NCBI GenBank assembly: GCA_963422415.1
Contig: OY729430.1
Location: 3,162,001 to 3,226,000, forward strand
From: Bin34 sp963422415
Lineage (GTDB): Bacteria; Chloroflexota; Anaerolineae; Caldilineales; Caldilineaceae
Reading direction: 5' to 3'
DNA: 64,000 nt
Part shown: positions 17,627 to 25,747 of the stretch, one piece after another
Layout of the letters: each line of letters opens with the position of its first letter
Position numbering within the stretch: the stretch's first letter is position 1
Made by a program: the position numbers and the translations under genes
The notes under the pieces: model-generated
What the model saw: the letters and a program-made list of their open reading frames with translations, nothing else
Told to the model about the DNA's origin: nothing
Databases searched by the model: none

Positions 17627-18481
17627 CTATCCCTTCAAGGCTCCGAAGGTCAGTCCGCTGGTAATGTATTTCTCGAGTGCCATGCCGGCCACCACCACCG
17701 GAATGACGCTGACCAACGAAATGGCGCTCATGTTCCACCATTCGGTATAGCCCGTCTGACTGACCTGCATCTGCATGAAAAGGGGAATGGTAATGGCCTG
17801 CCGAAAAGTCAGGGTCAAGGCCACGATGTACTCGTTCCAAGCCCCAATCAGCGACAGGACAAAGACAGCGACCAGACCCGGCGCGGCCAGCGGCATGGCA
17901 ATGCGAAAGATCACCACCAGGCGATTGGCTCCGTCGATGAGGGCACTTTCCTCAATTTCCACGGGAAGGCCTTCGAAGAAATCCCGCATCACCCACACGA
18001 TGAAGGGAATGGAACCTGCCGCATACACAATCACCAAGGCCGTCTTCGTGTCCAGCAGTTTCAATTCCCGGAACATGACCAGGAAGGCCAGAATGAAAAG
18101 GGCCCCCGGGAACATGCGCTGCGCCATGAAGCCGAGCACGATGGAATTGTTCTTGCCGTTGAAGTTGAACCGAGCCAGGGCATAGCCTGCGAATGAGCCG
18201 ATGACCAGCGCTACGCTGGAGGAGACAAAGGCCACGATCATGGAATTCGTGTAAGGCTGCAGAAACCAAGTGAACCTTTCCACAAAGAGGTACTGCCAGG
18301 CATGCAGGCCGGGCTGGAAATCCCAGAAGGGAATGTAGGTGGCCTTGACGGACATGTCCACCGGATTCTTGAAGGACGTGATGACCACCCAGTACATGGG
18401 AAACAACAGAATCAGGGACCAGAGACCCAAAATGCTGTAGGCCACAATCAAGGTGAAGCGTCGTTGCTTGGAGATGCCCAT
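17627..18481 (-). CDS. Carbohydrate ABC transporter permease, MalG/UgpE type
   Basis: 284 residues with about six transmembrane helices. The first is at residues 11-34 (VAYSILGLWSLILLFPMYWVVITS). The cytoplasmic EAA loop, which docks the ATPase, is EIEESALIDGANRLVVIFRIAMPLAAPG with the invariant Gly. The C-terminus ends in EKYITSGLTFGALKG, the usual MalG-family ending. It forms the channel for sugar uptake with the permease encoded 25 bp upstream and the lipoprotein at 19588-21105. The ATPase gene is missing from this locus, so a shared MsmX/UgpC-type ATPase is expected elsewhere. Last gene of the operon. Confidence 0.9.
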   Translation of the reverse strand: MGISKQRRFTLIVAYSILGLWSLILLFPMYWVVITSFKNPVDMSVKATYIPFWDFQPGLHAWQYLFVERFTWFLQPYTNSMIVAFVSSSVALVIGSFAGYALARFNFNGKNNSIVLGFMAQRMFPGALFILAFLVMFRELKLLDTKTALVIVYAAGSIPFIVWVMRDFFEGLPVEIEESALIDGANRLVVIFRIAMPLAAPGLVAVFVLSLIGAWNEYIVALTLTFRQAITIPLFMQMQVSQTGYTEWWNMSAISLVSVIPVVVAGMALEKYITSGLTFGALKG

Positions 18482-18506
18482 GAGCGAAAGATAACAGCTT
18501 GAAAAT

Positions 18507-19511
18507 TCAGTCGTCCGTCTGCACCATGGCGCGGCGGGTCAGGACCAGGAAGGCACCGCCGAAGATCACCATCACCAACAGCAGGAAGTAGGACTGGCTG
18601 CTGCCAAAGGCCAAATCGCCCCCCTTGACGCCGGCTCGATAGATGGCCAGCGTCACGGACTCCGTGGCCTGTCCAGGGCCACCTCCCGTCAGCACCATAA
18701 TGATATCAACCACCTTGAAGGCGTCAATGATGCGAATCAGCAGTGCCGTGGCCGCGATCGGCATGACCAGCGGCAACGTGATGCGAAAGAATGTTTGCCA
18801 GAAGGATGCGCCGTCAATGGAGGCAGCCTCCCTGAGGTCATACGGCACCCCCTGCAACCCCGCCATGAGCATCAGGATCATGAAGGAACTCCACTGCCAC
18901 ACGTCAATCACCATGATGGTGAACATGGCCCAGACGGGGTCCGTGAGCCATGGCACCCCCTCGAAACCCAGATAGCGGATCAGGGAGTTGATGGGGCCGA
19001 TGTCTTCCTGAAAGAGCATCCGTCCCACCACAAAGGAGACCACCACGGGGCTGACCATCAAGGGCATCAGGAACCAAGTGCGAAACAGCTTGAGACCCCG
19101 CGTGACATTGTCCAGACACAGGGCTAGGGTCATGCCGATCAGGAATTGCATGGGCACCACGCCCAACATGAACACGACGGTGTTCTTGACGGTCCGCCAA
19201 AAGGATGTGTTGGTCAAGAGTTTCTGGAAGTTTTCCAGCCCAACAAACGAAGTCTCGATGCCGACGCGAAAGAGATGCAAATCCGTAAATGCCGCGTACA
19301 GGGTCCAGACCACCGGCGCGACGAAAAGCACCGTGGTCATCAACAGGGAGGGCAACAGCAGCAACCACTTCCATACATCGTCTCGGGGAGAAAAACTCAG
19401 CATCTCGCGCAGGGAGTTGCCTGCCTGAGTTTGGGTGGCCATGGGTGGGATTACGGAAGGAGATTCGCCAGCGGCCGGGGCTCCGTACGGAGCCCCGGCC
19501 ATGTTGTTCAT
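18507..19511 (-). CDS. Carbohydrate ABC transporter permease, MalF/UgpA type
   Basis: 334 residues with a cytoplasmic N-terminal extension of about 50 residues and six predicted transmembrane helices (first WLLLLPSLLMTTVLFVAPVV). The EAA loop is DLREAASIDGASFWQTFFRI. Two start codons are possible, ATG 19511 and ATG 19502. A perfect 28-bp palindrome encoding AGAPYGAPA lies directly behind them (19473-19500), and a stem-loop lies just upstream (19528-19565), so initiation may be structurally controlled. It works with the MalG-type permease (25 bp downstream) and the lipoprotein encoded upstream. The specific sugar is unknown. Confidence 0.9.
   Translation of the reverse strand: MNNMAGAPYGAPAAGESPSVIPPMATQTQAGNSLREMLSFSPRDDVWKWLLLLPSLLMTTVLFVAPVVWTLYAAFTDLHLFRVGIETSFVGLENFQKLLTNTSFWRTVKNTVVFMLGVVPMQFLIGMTLALCLDNVTRGLKLFRTWFLMPLMVSPVVVSFVVGRMLFQEDIGPINSLIRYLGFEGVPWLTDPVWAMFTIMVIDVWQWSSFMILMLMAGLQGVPYDLREAASIDGASFWQTFFRITLPLVMPIAATALLIRIIDAFKVVDIIMVLTGGGPGQATESVTLAIYRAGVKGGDLAFGSSQSYFLLLVMVIFGGAFLVLTRRAMVQTDD
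19473..19500. repeat. Perfect 28-bp palindrome at the start of a permease gene
   Basis: The half-site GGCCGGGGCTCCGT (19473-19486) is followed without spacer by its exact reverse complement. In the mRNA it would fold into a very stable GC-rich hairpin from about codon 4 of the permease gene. A partial relative with GCTCCCCGTACGGAGC occurs near 22500. Its presence within the coding region is unusual. Confidence 0.85.
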
Positions 19512-19527
19512 GTCAGGGACAGCGCGC

Positions 19528-19565
19528 GTCTAGGGAGTGAAATCCAGAGATTCCACTCCCTAGAC
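19528..19565 (-). promoter_or_regulatory. Intercistronic stem-loop between binding-protein and permease genes
   Basis: GTCTAGGGAGTG (19528-19539) pairs with CACTCCCTAGAC (19554-19565); after one mismatch four more pairs form (AATC/GATT) around the loop CAGA. No U-run follows. Such structures between a binding-protein gene and its permease genes often stabilise the upstream message, giving more binding protein than permease. Confidence 0.6.
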
Positions 19566-19587
19566 CCACATTGCCATGGCAGTGGGC

Positions 19588-21105
19588 TTACAGCCCCAAG
19601 GTCAGTCGATACAATTCCGCTTGACGTTCCTTGCCTCCCATGCGATCGCTGATTTCGTCAAAGGCGGCCGCGACCTCGTTGAGCGCAGTCTCTGGTTCTG
19701 CTTCCCCAGCCAGAGCCTTGGAGACTCCCAGTTCCAGCGCGTCCCGGTACTGGACCCAGCCGCCAAAGGCCTGATCAGTCACGGCATTGGGATGATCCAG
19801 CGTGGCCTTGGCCGCATCCAGATAGTCCTTGGCCACTTCCTCGCCCAGCTGCAATGTGCCGCTGGCAAACTCGTCGATCGCTTCCAGTTGACTGTAGCGA
19901 TAGGGGCTGCATCCAGTGGGATTGGTGACAAACCACAATCCTGATTCGGGCTTGGATATCTCGATGGACATGTCCCAAACGTGTTCAATCACTGAATCGT
20001 CGGTCAAGGCCGACACCGCGATCACCCAGCCACCAAAGGCAAGGAACGGGGCTGCACTGGGCTCTGCAAAGGATTCCCAACCCCCGCCCTTGTGGTCATA
20101 GACCTCGTAGGAACCAGGCAGAATGTTGTAGCCCTGTTTGCCTTGAATCACCGAGAACTCGCTGGATACAGCCGTGGTTACTGCATCCCAGTTGTAGGTC
20201 TGCGTAACCCGTCCACCGTTCATGGCATTCAGAGAATCTCCGTAGGTAAAACCGGTGCCGCCGGGGGGAGCCCAGTTCTGGTTTTCCTCGACCCATTCTG
20301 TCAGCGCGCGGACAAAGCCAGGATTGTTGACCCTGGCCTCGCCTGTGTCAACATCGATGAAATAGGAGGGATCGTCAGGGTGCTTGGCATAGGCGGTGGC
20401 CCGAGAATGGAAACCCCACCACAGCGTGTCGCCGCGCTTGTTCATGCAGGCAATCCCGTAATCATCCTCCTCGCTATTGCCGTTCCAGTCGCGACCGGTG
20501 AAATACTCTGCAATCGCCCGCCACTCGTCCCAAGTGACGGCGCCGGTCTCGGGATTCAGCTGGTGCCCGGTTTCAGATTCAAACTCTGTCGCAACCGCGG
20601 CATCGCCAAACAGATCCTTGCGGAAGGAATAGTAGTGCACGTCTCCATCGAAGGGCAGGGAATAGACTTGGCCCCCCCAGGACAGGGTGTTAACGATACT
20701 GGGAATAATGTCATCAAAGTTGACGGCGTCCTGCACATAATCAGGGATCGGATACAGGGCATTGGCCGCGATTACATCGGCCCGCGCATTGGATGGAAAC
20801 TGGAACATGTCCGCCAGGTAGGTATTGGTAGCGACAGACTGCATGATCTTGTCTGTCAATTCCTGCTGACCAAAGGAACCCCTTTCCCAGCCATAACCGT
20901 TGTCTTCAAGCCACGGCTGAATAAAACGCTCGACGGTTGCCCCCATTCCTTCCAGACCCGCATACCGGATAACGATAGGTTCGGTATCCGCCGCGCCTTC
21001 GCCGCCGGAAGTGGCTGCGGGGGGTGCGCACGCCGCCAGCGCTGCCACGCCGATGGCTCCGCCCGCCAGGCGCAGAAAATCACGTCGAGTTACACCACCG
21101 TACAT
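19588..21105 (-). CDS. Sugar ABC transporter substrate-binding lipoprotein (Tat-type signal)
   Basis: 505 residues starting MYGGVTRRDFLRLAGG: a twin-arginine motif (RRDFLR) followed by a hydrophobic stretch and the lipobox LAAC, with Cys28 the lipidation site, then an Ala/Ser/Gly linker. The mature part has the cluster B/extracellular solute-binding family 1 pattern (LPFDGDVHYYSFRKDLF, TWDEWRAIAEYFTGRDWNG, GYNILPGSYEVYDHKGGGW). It binds a sugar or oligosaccharide outside the membrane and delivers it to the two permeases encoded downstream. GGGAG lies before the start. It is the first gene of the operon. About 545 bp of divergent leader separate it from a Uma2 gene. Confidence 0.9.
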   Translation of the reverse strand: MYGGVTRRDFLRLAGGAIGVAALAACAPPAATSGGEGAADTEPIVIRYAGLEGMGATVERFIQPWLEDNGYGWERGSFGQQELTDKIMQSVATNTYLADMFQFPSNARADVIAANALYPIPDYVQDAVNFDDIIPSIVNTLSWGGQVYSLPFDGDVHYYSFRKDLFGDAAVATEFESETGHQLNPETGAVTWDEWRAIAEYFTGRDWNGNSEEDDYGIACMNKRGDTLWWGFHSRATAYAKHPDDPSYFIDVDTGEARVNNPGFVRALTEWVEENQNWAPPGGTGFTYGDSLNAMNGGRVTQTYNWDAVTTAVSSEFSVIQGKQGYNILPGSYEVYDHKGGGWESFAEPSAAPFLAFGGWVIAVSALTDDSVIEHVWDMSIEISKPESGLWFVTNPTGCSPYRYSQLEAIDEFASGTLQLGEEVAKDYLDAAKATLDHPNAVTDQAFGGWVQYRDALELGVSKALAGEAEPETALNEVAAAFDEISDRMGGKERQAELYRLTLGL

Positions 21106-21649
21106 AGATTGCTCCCTGTAGTGAATAATGACAACCCCAACGTCTCGGTGGGAGGGTCAGAAAAACACTTCTGCATCAATAGAAGTCCAATGACCAAGTA
21201 TATATCAGGCCGGTCTGCAACCAAACTGCGTCAGCGAGATCGATGGAAACGCATGCACTCTTGGAGACCGAACACGGAAGACATGCTCTGAATTCCATGC
21301 CGCCTCCGGCGATCGGATCGTCGTTGCCACGGCACGGAGGCCCGATTGACCACAGCCATCCAAGTCCTTGAATAGCCCAGGCCATTGGTATCGTTGCAAA
21401 GGTCAGTGGCTGAAAGGAGACCCTGCCGCGTTGCACCTTGCGGTCGGGCTGTCAAGATGCTATTTCGTGCCAAAGGCCACGGCGTGCTGACACGACGTCG
21501 CCTCTGGGAAGAGCGGAAAATGGGACTTGTTCCAAGTGCACATCGTGGGGATAAGGCCATGGGCCCCGCCTGAGGCCGTCGAATCCCGCGTGTTATCATG
21601 AGGATGACAATCGCAATTAGAAATTAGTAGAGTAAAGAGACACAGGCCC
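21106..21649. other. Divergent intergenic region between sugar-binding protein and Uma2 gene
   Basis: 544 bp with no protein similarity recognised. It should contain the promoters for both directions. The stretch GTGTTATCATGAGGATGAC near 21590 has a counterpart GTGTTATCATGCAGG near 62997 upstream of the second Uma2 gene, suggesting a shared upstream element. Confidence 0.4.
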
Positions 21650-22465
21650 ATGGCCATACCTGACGGGACCGAGACGTTGTCGCCTTGGTATACCGAGGAC
21701 CCGTTCTGCGCCATCGAGGGGGTCAAGACCTTGGAAACGAACGTTCATCATGAACGCTTGATGCAATGCGAGATGGATCTGCGGCTGCATCTCCTGGCTC
21801 AGGACCTGCCCTACACCCTTACCAGTGACCTGCTGATTCGAAATGTGCCGCTCAAGGCCGGGGTGTCGCCCGACATTGCGCTTTGGCCTGGACGGAACCT
21901 GTTGCAAAAGGATGTGGTGTATGGCTCGCTGGAACTGACCGCCGCCCAGCGCCCCGACTTGATCTTGGAAATTGCCTCGGAAAGCACCTACAAGGCGGAT
22001 CGGGACATCAAGCATGACATTTATCGTCTGGCGGAAATTCCGGAGTATTGGCTGTACGATCCTACCGGCTGCACCGGCGGCCCGCCCTTGCTGGGATGGA
22101 GGATGGAGGATGGAGACTACGCCGAGATCGTGGGCCAGCCCGGCGCCGTGGCAGGCAGCGCCGTCACTCTGCACTACAGCGTCGTGCTGGACACCGCCTG
22201 GGGGTTGGAGGAAGGGACCGCCTTGCGCCTGCGAGACCCGGACGAGAACGACTGGTACCATACAACGCCCGAGGCTTGGCTGCGCACCAAGGAGCGCGCC
22301 GCTCGAGATGCCACCGAACTTGCTTGGGTGAAAACCCGCGCCCGGCAGGCAGAAACCCGCGCCCGGCAGGCAGAAACCCGCGCTCGGCAGGCGGAAGACC
22401 AAGCAGCCCAGGACGCCGCCGAGATTGCCCGCTTGAAAGAACTGCTGCAAAAGCGCAATGGCTAG
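21650..22465 (+). CDS. Uma2 family (DUF820) putative PD-(D/E)XK endonuclease, copy 1
   Basis: 271 residues. The core has the Uma2 pattern: SPDIALWPG (catalytic Asp), PDLILEIASESTYKADRDIK (Glu and the conserved Ser/Thr, Asp/Lys), then IYRLAEIPEYWLYDP. These are the positions of a PD-(D/E)XK nuclease fold, but the biochemical role of Uma2 proteins is not established. The C-terminal tail is a predicted coiled coil made of three tandem TRARQAE repeats followed by a charged helix. It is 52% or more alike by eye to the second copy at 63065-63856 over the first 200 residues. It is divergent from a sugar-binding protein gene, the same arrangement as the second copy. Confidence 0.85.
   Translation: MAIPDGTETLSPWYTEDPFCAIEGVKTLETNVHHERLMQCEMDLRLHLLAQDLPYTLTSDLLIRNVPLKAGVSPDIALWPGRNLLQKDVVYGSLELTAAQRPDLILEIASESTYKADRDIKHDIYRLAEIPEYWLYDPTGCTGGPPLLGWRMEDGDYAEIVGQPGAVAGSAVTLHYSVVLDTAWGLEEGTALRLRDPDENDWYHTTPEAWLRTKERAARDATELAWVKTRARQAETRARQAETRARQAEDQAAQDAAEIARLKELLQKRNG
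22334..22396 (+). repeat. Three tandem 21-bp units inside Uma2 copy 1
   Basis: The unit ACCCGCGCCCGGCAGGCAGA plus a final A is repeated at 22334-22354 and 22355-22375 without change, and at 22376-22396 with two substitutions. Each unit encodes TRARQAE, extending a coiled-coil tail by two heptads. The identical first two units point to recent slippage or unequal crossing over. Confidence 0.9.
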
Positions 22466-22834
22466 GACAGGAGGAACCGATGTCCCAGGCCAAGCGAGGC
22501 TCCCCGTACGGAGCGGGGTGGATGAAGCCGAAGACTCTTGGCCCGCCTTGGGCTGCGCCATGTGGACAACCGCAATATAGAGAGGCTGCATCGCTTCTTG
22601 CAAGGATATGGCCGCCGGCGGCAGGTTTGGAATCTGGCTCGCGAATGGGACTTGTCCGTACTCCGGGCAGCCAGTTCCCAATCAGGACCCCGTACCGTTT
22701 CGGGGAGTAGCCAGAAAACGGCACCGGTACATGATATTAAGGATACAATGCCAAGGAGGTGGCCCGGCACAGAGAACAATCACGGATTTTTTGCTGTTTG
22801 GTTTTGGATTGGCGAAACGCCAAAGGACATATGC
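22466..22834 (+). other. Intergenic region before the peptide-binding protein gene
   Basis: 369 bp. An open frame runs through it into the binding-protein gene but has no family resemblance. A partly palindromic GGCTCCCCGTACGGAGC motif lies near 22500. The stretch ATATTAAGGATACAAT near 22735-22750 could include a promoter -10 region; this is weak. Confidence 0.35.
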
Positions 22835-24469
22835 ATGATTGCGAAAAGATTGACTTTGATATTGATGATCCTGGCGGTGTTGACTGCCGCCTGTGCAGCT
22901 CCGGCCGCGACCCCCGTGGCCGAAGAAGCGGCTCCGGCCGCGCCGACCCCCGTGGCGCAGACGTTGATCGGTGGCTTTGACGTGGGCCCAGGCGGTGATC
23001 CGCAGGGCGTCCTATACAATAACGGCGCTGGCAACGTTTGGTTCTCCAAGCTGTTCACGCCGATCATCATGATGACCAAGGACTTCAGTGCGCATACGAG
23101 CGACGGCGCCTTGGCCTTGAGCTGGGAACCCAACGAAGCCGCCGATGTCTGGACGTTCCAGCTGCGGGAAGGCGTCAAGTGGCATGATGGTGAGGACTTC
23201 ACAGCGTCCGACTTGAAATTCACGGCCGAATTGACTTCGGCTCCCGACGCCGCGGTGACTCGGTACTTTGCGGGACGGCCGGAGCAGATAGTGGGCTGGA
23301 CCGAGTTCAATGAAGGGGAAGCCGACGAGATTGCGGGCGTCGCTGTCGTGGATGACTTGACCCTGGAGATTTCCCTGGTGGCTCCCAATCCCCGGTTCTT
23401 CGACGAACTGCGCGGGTTCTATGCCCTGCCGGAGCATGCCGTAGACTTTGCGCCCGCCGAACTGCAGAGCGCAGACTGGTGGTGGTCCAATCCCGTGGGC
23501 ACCGGGCCATTCAAGTTTGGCGCCTTCGAAAAGGACCAATTCATGGAATTGGTGCCCAACGAATACTATTGGGATGGCGCGCCGAAACTGGACAAGCTCA
23601 TCAATCGCTATTTCGTGGACGAAACGGCGGCGGTGCTGGCCTTGGAGAGCGGCGATATCCATTTCACCTATGTGAGCGCCGATGTGGCAGCCCGGTTTGG
23701 CGGCAATCTGGACTTCCAGATCTTTGAAGGCCCTTCCTTCGTGACCAATCTCTTCAACTTTAACTACCACAAGGAAGCCTGGCAGGATATCCGGGTCCGT
23801 CACGCTCTGATGTACGGGATTGACCGCACCTCGATCATCAATGATGTCTTCAATGGCACGGCACAGGCTACGCCCTGCAACGACCCCTATCCCGCTTTTT
23901 GGCCCGAAGATGCCAACTACTACGAATACAATCCTGAATTGGCACGAGAATTGCTGGCCGAAGCGGCGGCCGACGGCATTGACCTGAGTGATCTCAAGTT
24001 TGAGATCCCCACCTACTACACTTCACAGTTGGCCAAGGACATTCTGACGGTCTTCCAAACCAATCTGGCAGACATCGGCATTGATGCCACGCCCGCCTTC
24101 GTGGACGTGCCGACATGGCGCAACGTGGTGGAACAGAACATGGAATTCGATTTCACCTACCGGGGGGCCGGCGCCGGACCCGCATCCATCGGGGCCAGCT
24201 GGTATCTGGAGGACAACATTTGGGGTCTGGATGATCCAAACTACGCGGACCTGGTCTCCACGATGGATTCCGCCTTTTCGTTCGACGACTATCGCACGGC
24301 GCGCACGGCGTTTTGCAAGTATCAGAACGAGCAACAGACCTTTGCCTATTTCTGGGTCTCGACTCGCTATGGCATCGCCAGCGCCGACTTGGCCGACTTC
24401 TACTACTTCCCCGCCCCCGGCGGTGGTCCCTATGTGGATCATGCCGAAAAGTGGCACATTGCCGAATAA
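22835..24469 (+). CDS. Peptide/nickel-type ABC transporter substrate-binding lipoprotein (SBP family 5)
   Basis: 544 residues from ATG 22835, preceded by AAAGGA at 8 bp. The N-terminus is a lipoprotein signal (MIAKRLTLILMILAVLTAAC, Cys20) with a PAATPVAEEAAPAAPTP linker. The mature part has the family 5 pattern: WEPNEAADVWTFQLREGVKW HDGE..., NPVGTGPFKFGAFEKDQFM, FNYHKEAWQDIRVRHALMYG and a C-terminal lobe with ADIGIDATP. It captures oligopeptides or related solutes outside the membrane for the two permeases that follow. The two ATPases (DppD/DppF type) are not encoded here. The gap to the first permease is 311 bp and contains a strong hairpin. Confidence 0.88.
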   Translation: MIAKRLTLILMILAVLTAACAAPAATPVAEEAAPAAPTPVAQTLIGGFDVGPGGDPQGVLYNNGAGNVWFSKLFTPIIMMTKDFSAHTSDGALALSWEPNEAADVWTFQLREGVKWHDGEDFTASDLKFTAELTSAPDAAVTRYFAGRPEQIVGWTEFNEGEADEIAGVAVVDDLTLEISLVAPNPRFFDELRGFYALPEHAVDFAPAELQSADWWWSNPVGTGPFKFGAFEKDQFMELVPNEYYWDGAPKLDKLINRYFVDETAAVLALESGDIHFTYVSADVAARFGGNLDFQIFEGPSFVTNLFNFNYHKEAWQDIRVRHALMYGIDRTSIINDVFNGTAQATPCNDPYPAFWPEDANYYEYNPELARELLAEAAADGIDLSDLKFEIPTYYTSQLAKDILTVFQTNLADIGIDATPAFVDVPTWRNVVEQNMEFDFTYRGAGAGPASIGASWYLEDNIWGLDDPNYADLVSTMDSAFSFDDYRTARTAFCKYQNEQQTFAYFWVSTRYGIASADLADFYYFPAPGGGPYVDHAEKWHIAE

Positions 24470-24780
24470 TAGACATTCCCAAGGGAGCGGACAGGTCTCT
24501 GTACTGCATACGGTTTGATGACCAAGGTCACGGGGCTTTTCACATATCTGACGTCTTGTATACGTTGGACACCGAAAAAGAATTTCCGTGACCTTGGGCC
24601 AACTCAATCCGGCCCTTCCCTGACGGCCAAGCTCCCTTGGCCGTCAGGGCCAACAGATCGCGCTCGGCCAGTGGACGGGGTTCCGCGGGGCTGAAACGGA
24701 AAGATCGTCTTGGCCGCACCAGGCCCCGGCTGTAGGGCATGGCATCGTTGCCCCTTGGCCTTGACGGATACCTCCATGGC
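24470..24780 (+). other. Intercistronic gap of the peptide transporter operon
   Basis: 311 bp between binding protein and first permease, unusually long for such an operon. No gene recognised; it holds the strong stem-loop at 24618-24649. Confidence 0.45.
24618..24649. promoter_or_regulatory. Strong stem-loop between peptide-binding protein and permease genes
   Basis: CCCTGACGGCCAA (24618-24630) pairs perfectly with TTGGCCGTCAGGG (24637-24649) around a 6-nt loop. No U-tract follows, so it is more likely a stabiliser or processing site than an efficient intrinsic terminator. Confidence 0.6.
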
Positions 24781-25734
24781 ATGCAATACCTTCTGCGTCG
24801 GATCCTGATCAATATACCGATCCTGTTCATGGTGACAGTGATCATTTTTGCGTTGATCAATCTAGCTCCCGGCAGCGTAGTGGATTTTTATGTCAACGAA
24901 GAGATAGGGATCATGCGCGAAGACTTAGCGCACGTGGAGGAACGCTTTGGTCTGAACGACCCGATTCCGGTGCGGTACCTGAAATGGCTGGGATCCACCT
25001 TGCGCGGCGATCTGGGCTTTCGCTTCAAGAATGGGGACGACGTGGCCGAAGTGCTGGTCGTGCGCATGGGGCGCACCATGCTGTTAATGGGCACCGCTCT
25101 GTCCCTAGGCGCCATCACCGGCATTACGCTGGGCGTCTTCATTGGTCTCCGGCAGTATTCCATCTGGGACTTCGCGCTGACCGGCCTGTCGTTTGTCGGC
25201 ATCTCCATGCCTGCCTTTGTGGCCGGCATCTTCGGCTTGTATCTGTTTTCGGTGCAGCTGCATTGGTTTCCCTCGGGCGGCATGCAAACCGTTGGCCAAG
25301 ACACCTCGATCTGGGACCTGCTGTACCATCTGGTATTGCCGGCGGGCACGCTGGCGGTCTTCAATCTGGCCACCTACATGCGCTTTACCCGCTTCAGCAT
25401 GCTGGAGGTCAAGACCGAAGACTACATTCGCACAGCTCAGGCCAAGGGACTGCCGGATCGGACAGTGACTTGGCGTCATGTGTTTCGCAACGCCATGTTG
25501 CCGGTGGTCACCATCATCGGCCTGAGCATCCCGCAGTTGGTCGCCGGAGCTCTCTTCATCGAAACGATCTACAGTTGGCCCGGCATGGGATCCCTGTTTG
25601 TCGACGCCGTGTCTGCACGGGACTACCCCATGGTGATGGGCATCATGCTCGTCACCGCCATTGTGGTGCTGGCGGCCAACTTGGCGACCGATTTGGCCTA
25701 TGCCGTCTTTGACCCTAGGATTCGATACGACTAG
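24781..25734 (+). CDS. Peptide ABC transporter permease, DppB/OppB type
   Basis: 317 residues from ATG 24781 (MQYLLRRILINIPILFMVTV), the standard N-terminal helix of DppB-like permeases; a longer frame from 24739 lacks support. Family hallmarks are FGLNDPIPVRYLKWL, RTMLLMGTALSLGAITGITLGVFIG and the EAA-like loop DYIRTAQAKGLPDRTVTWRHVFRNAMLPV. Six membrane segments are expected, ending with LATDLAYAVFDPRIRYD. It forms the translocation pore with the DppC-type protein 13 bp downstream. Without local ATPase genes the complex must borrow subunits encoded elsewhere. Confidence 0.92.
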   Translation: MQYLLRRILINIPILFMVTVIIFALINLAPGSVVDFYVNEEIGIMREDLAHVEERFGLNDPIPVRYLKWLGSTLRGDLGFRFKNGDDVAEVLVVRMGRTMLLMGTALSLGAITGITLGVFIGLRQYSIWDFALTGLSFVGISMPAFVAGIFGLYLFSVQLHWFPSGGMQTVGQDTSIWDLLYHLVLPAGTLAVFNLATYMRFTRFSMLEVKTEDYIRTAQAKGLPDRTVTWRHVFRNAMLPVVTIIGLSIPQLVAGALFIETIYSWPGMGSLFVDAVSARDYPMVMGIMLVTAIVVLAANLATDLAYAVFDPRIRYD

Positions 25735-25747
25735 GAAAGATTTCGAC

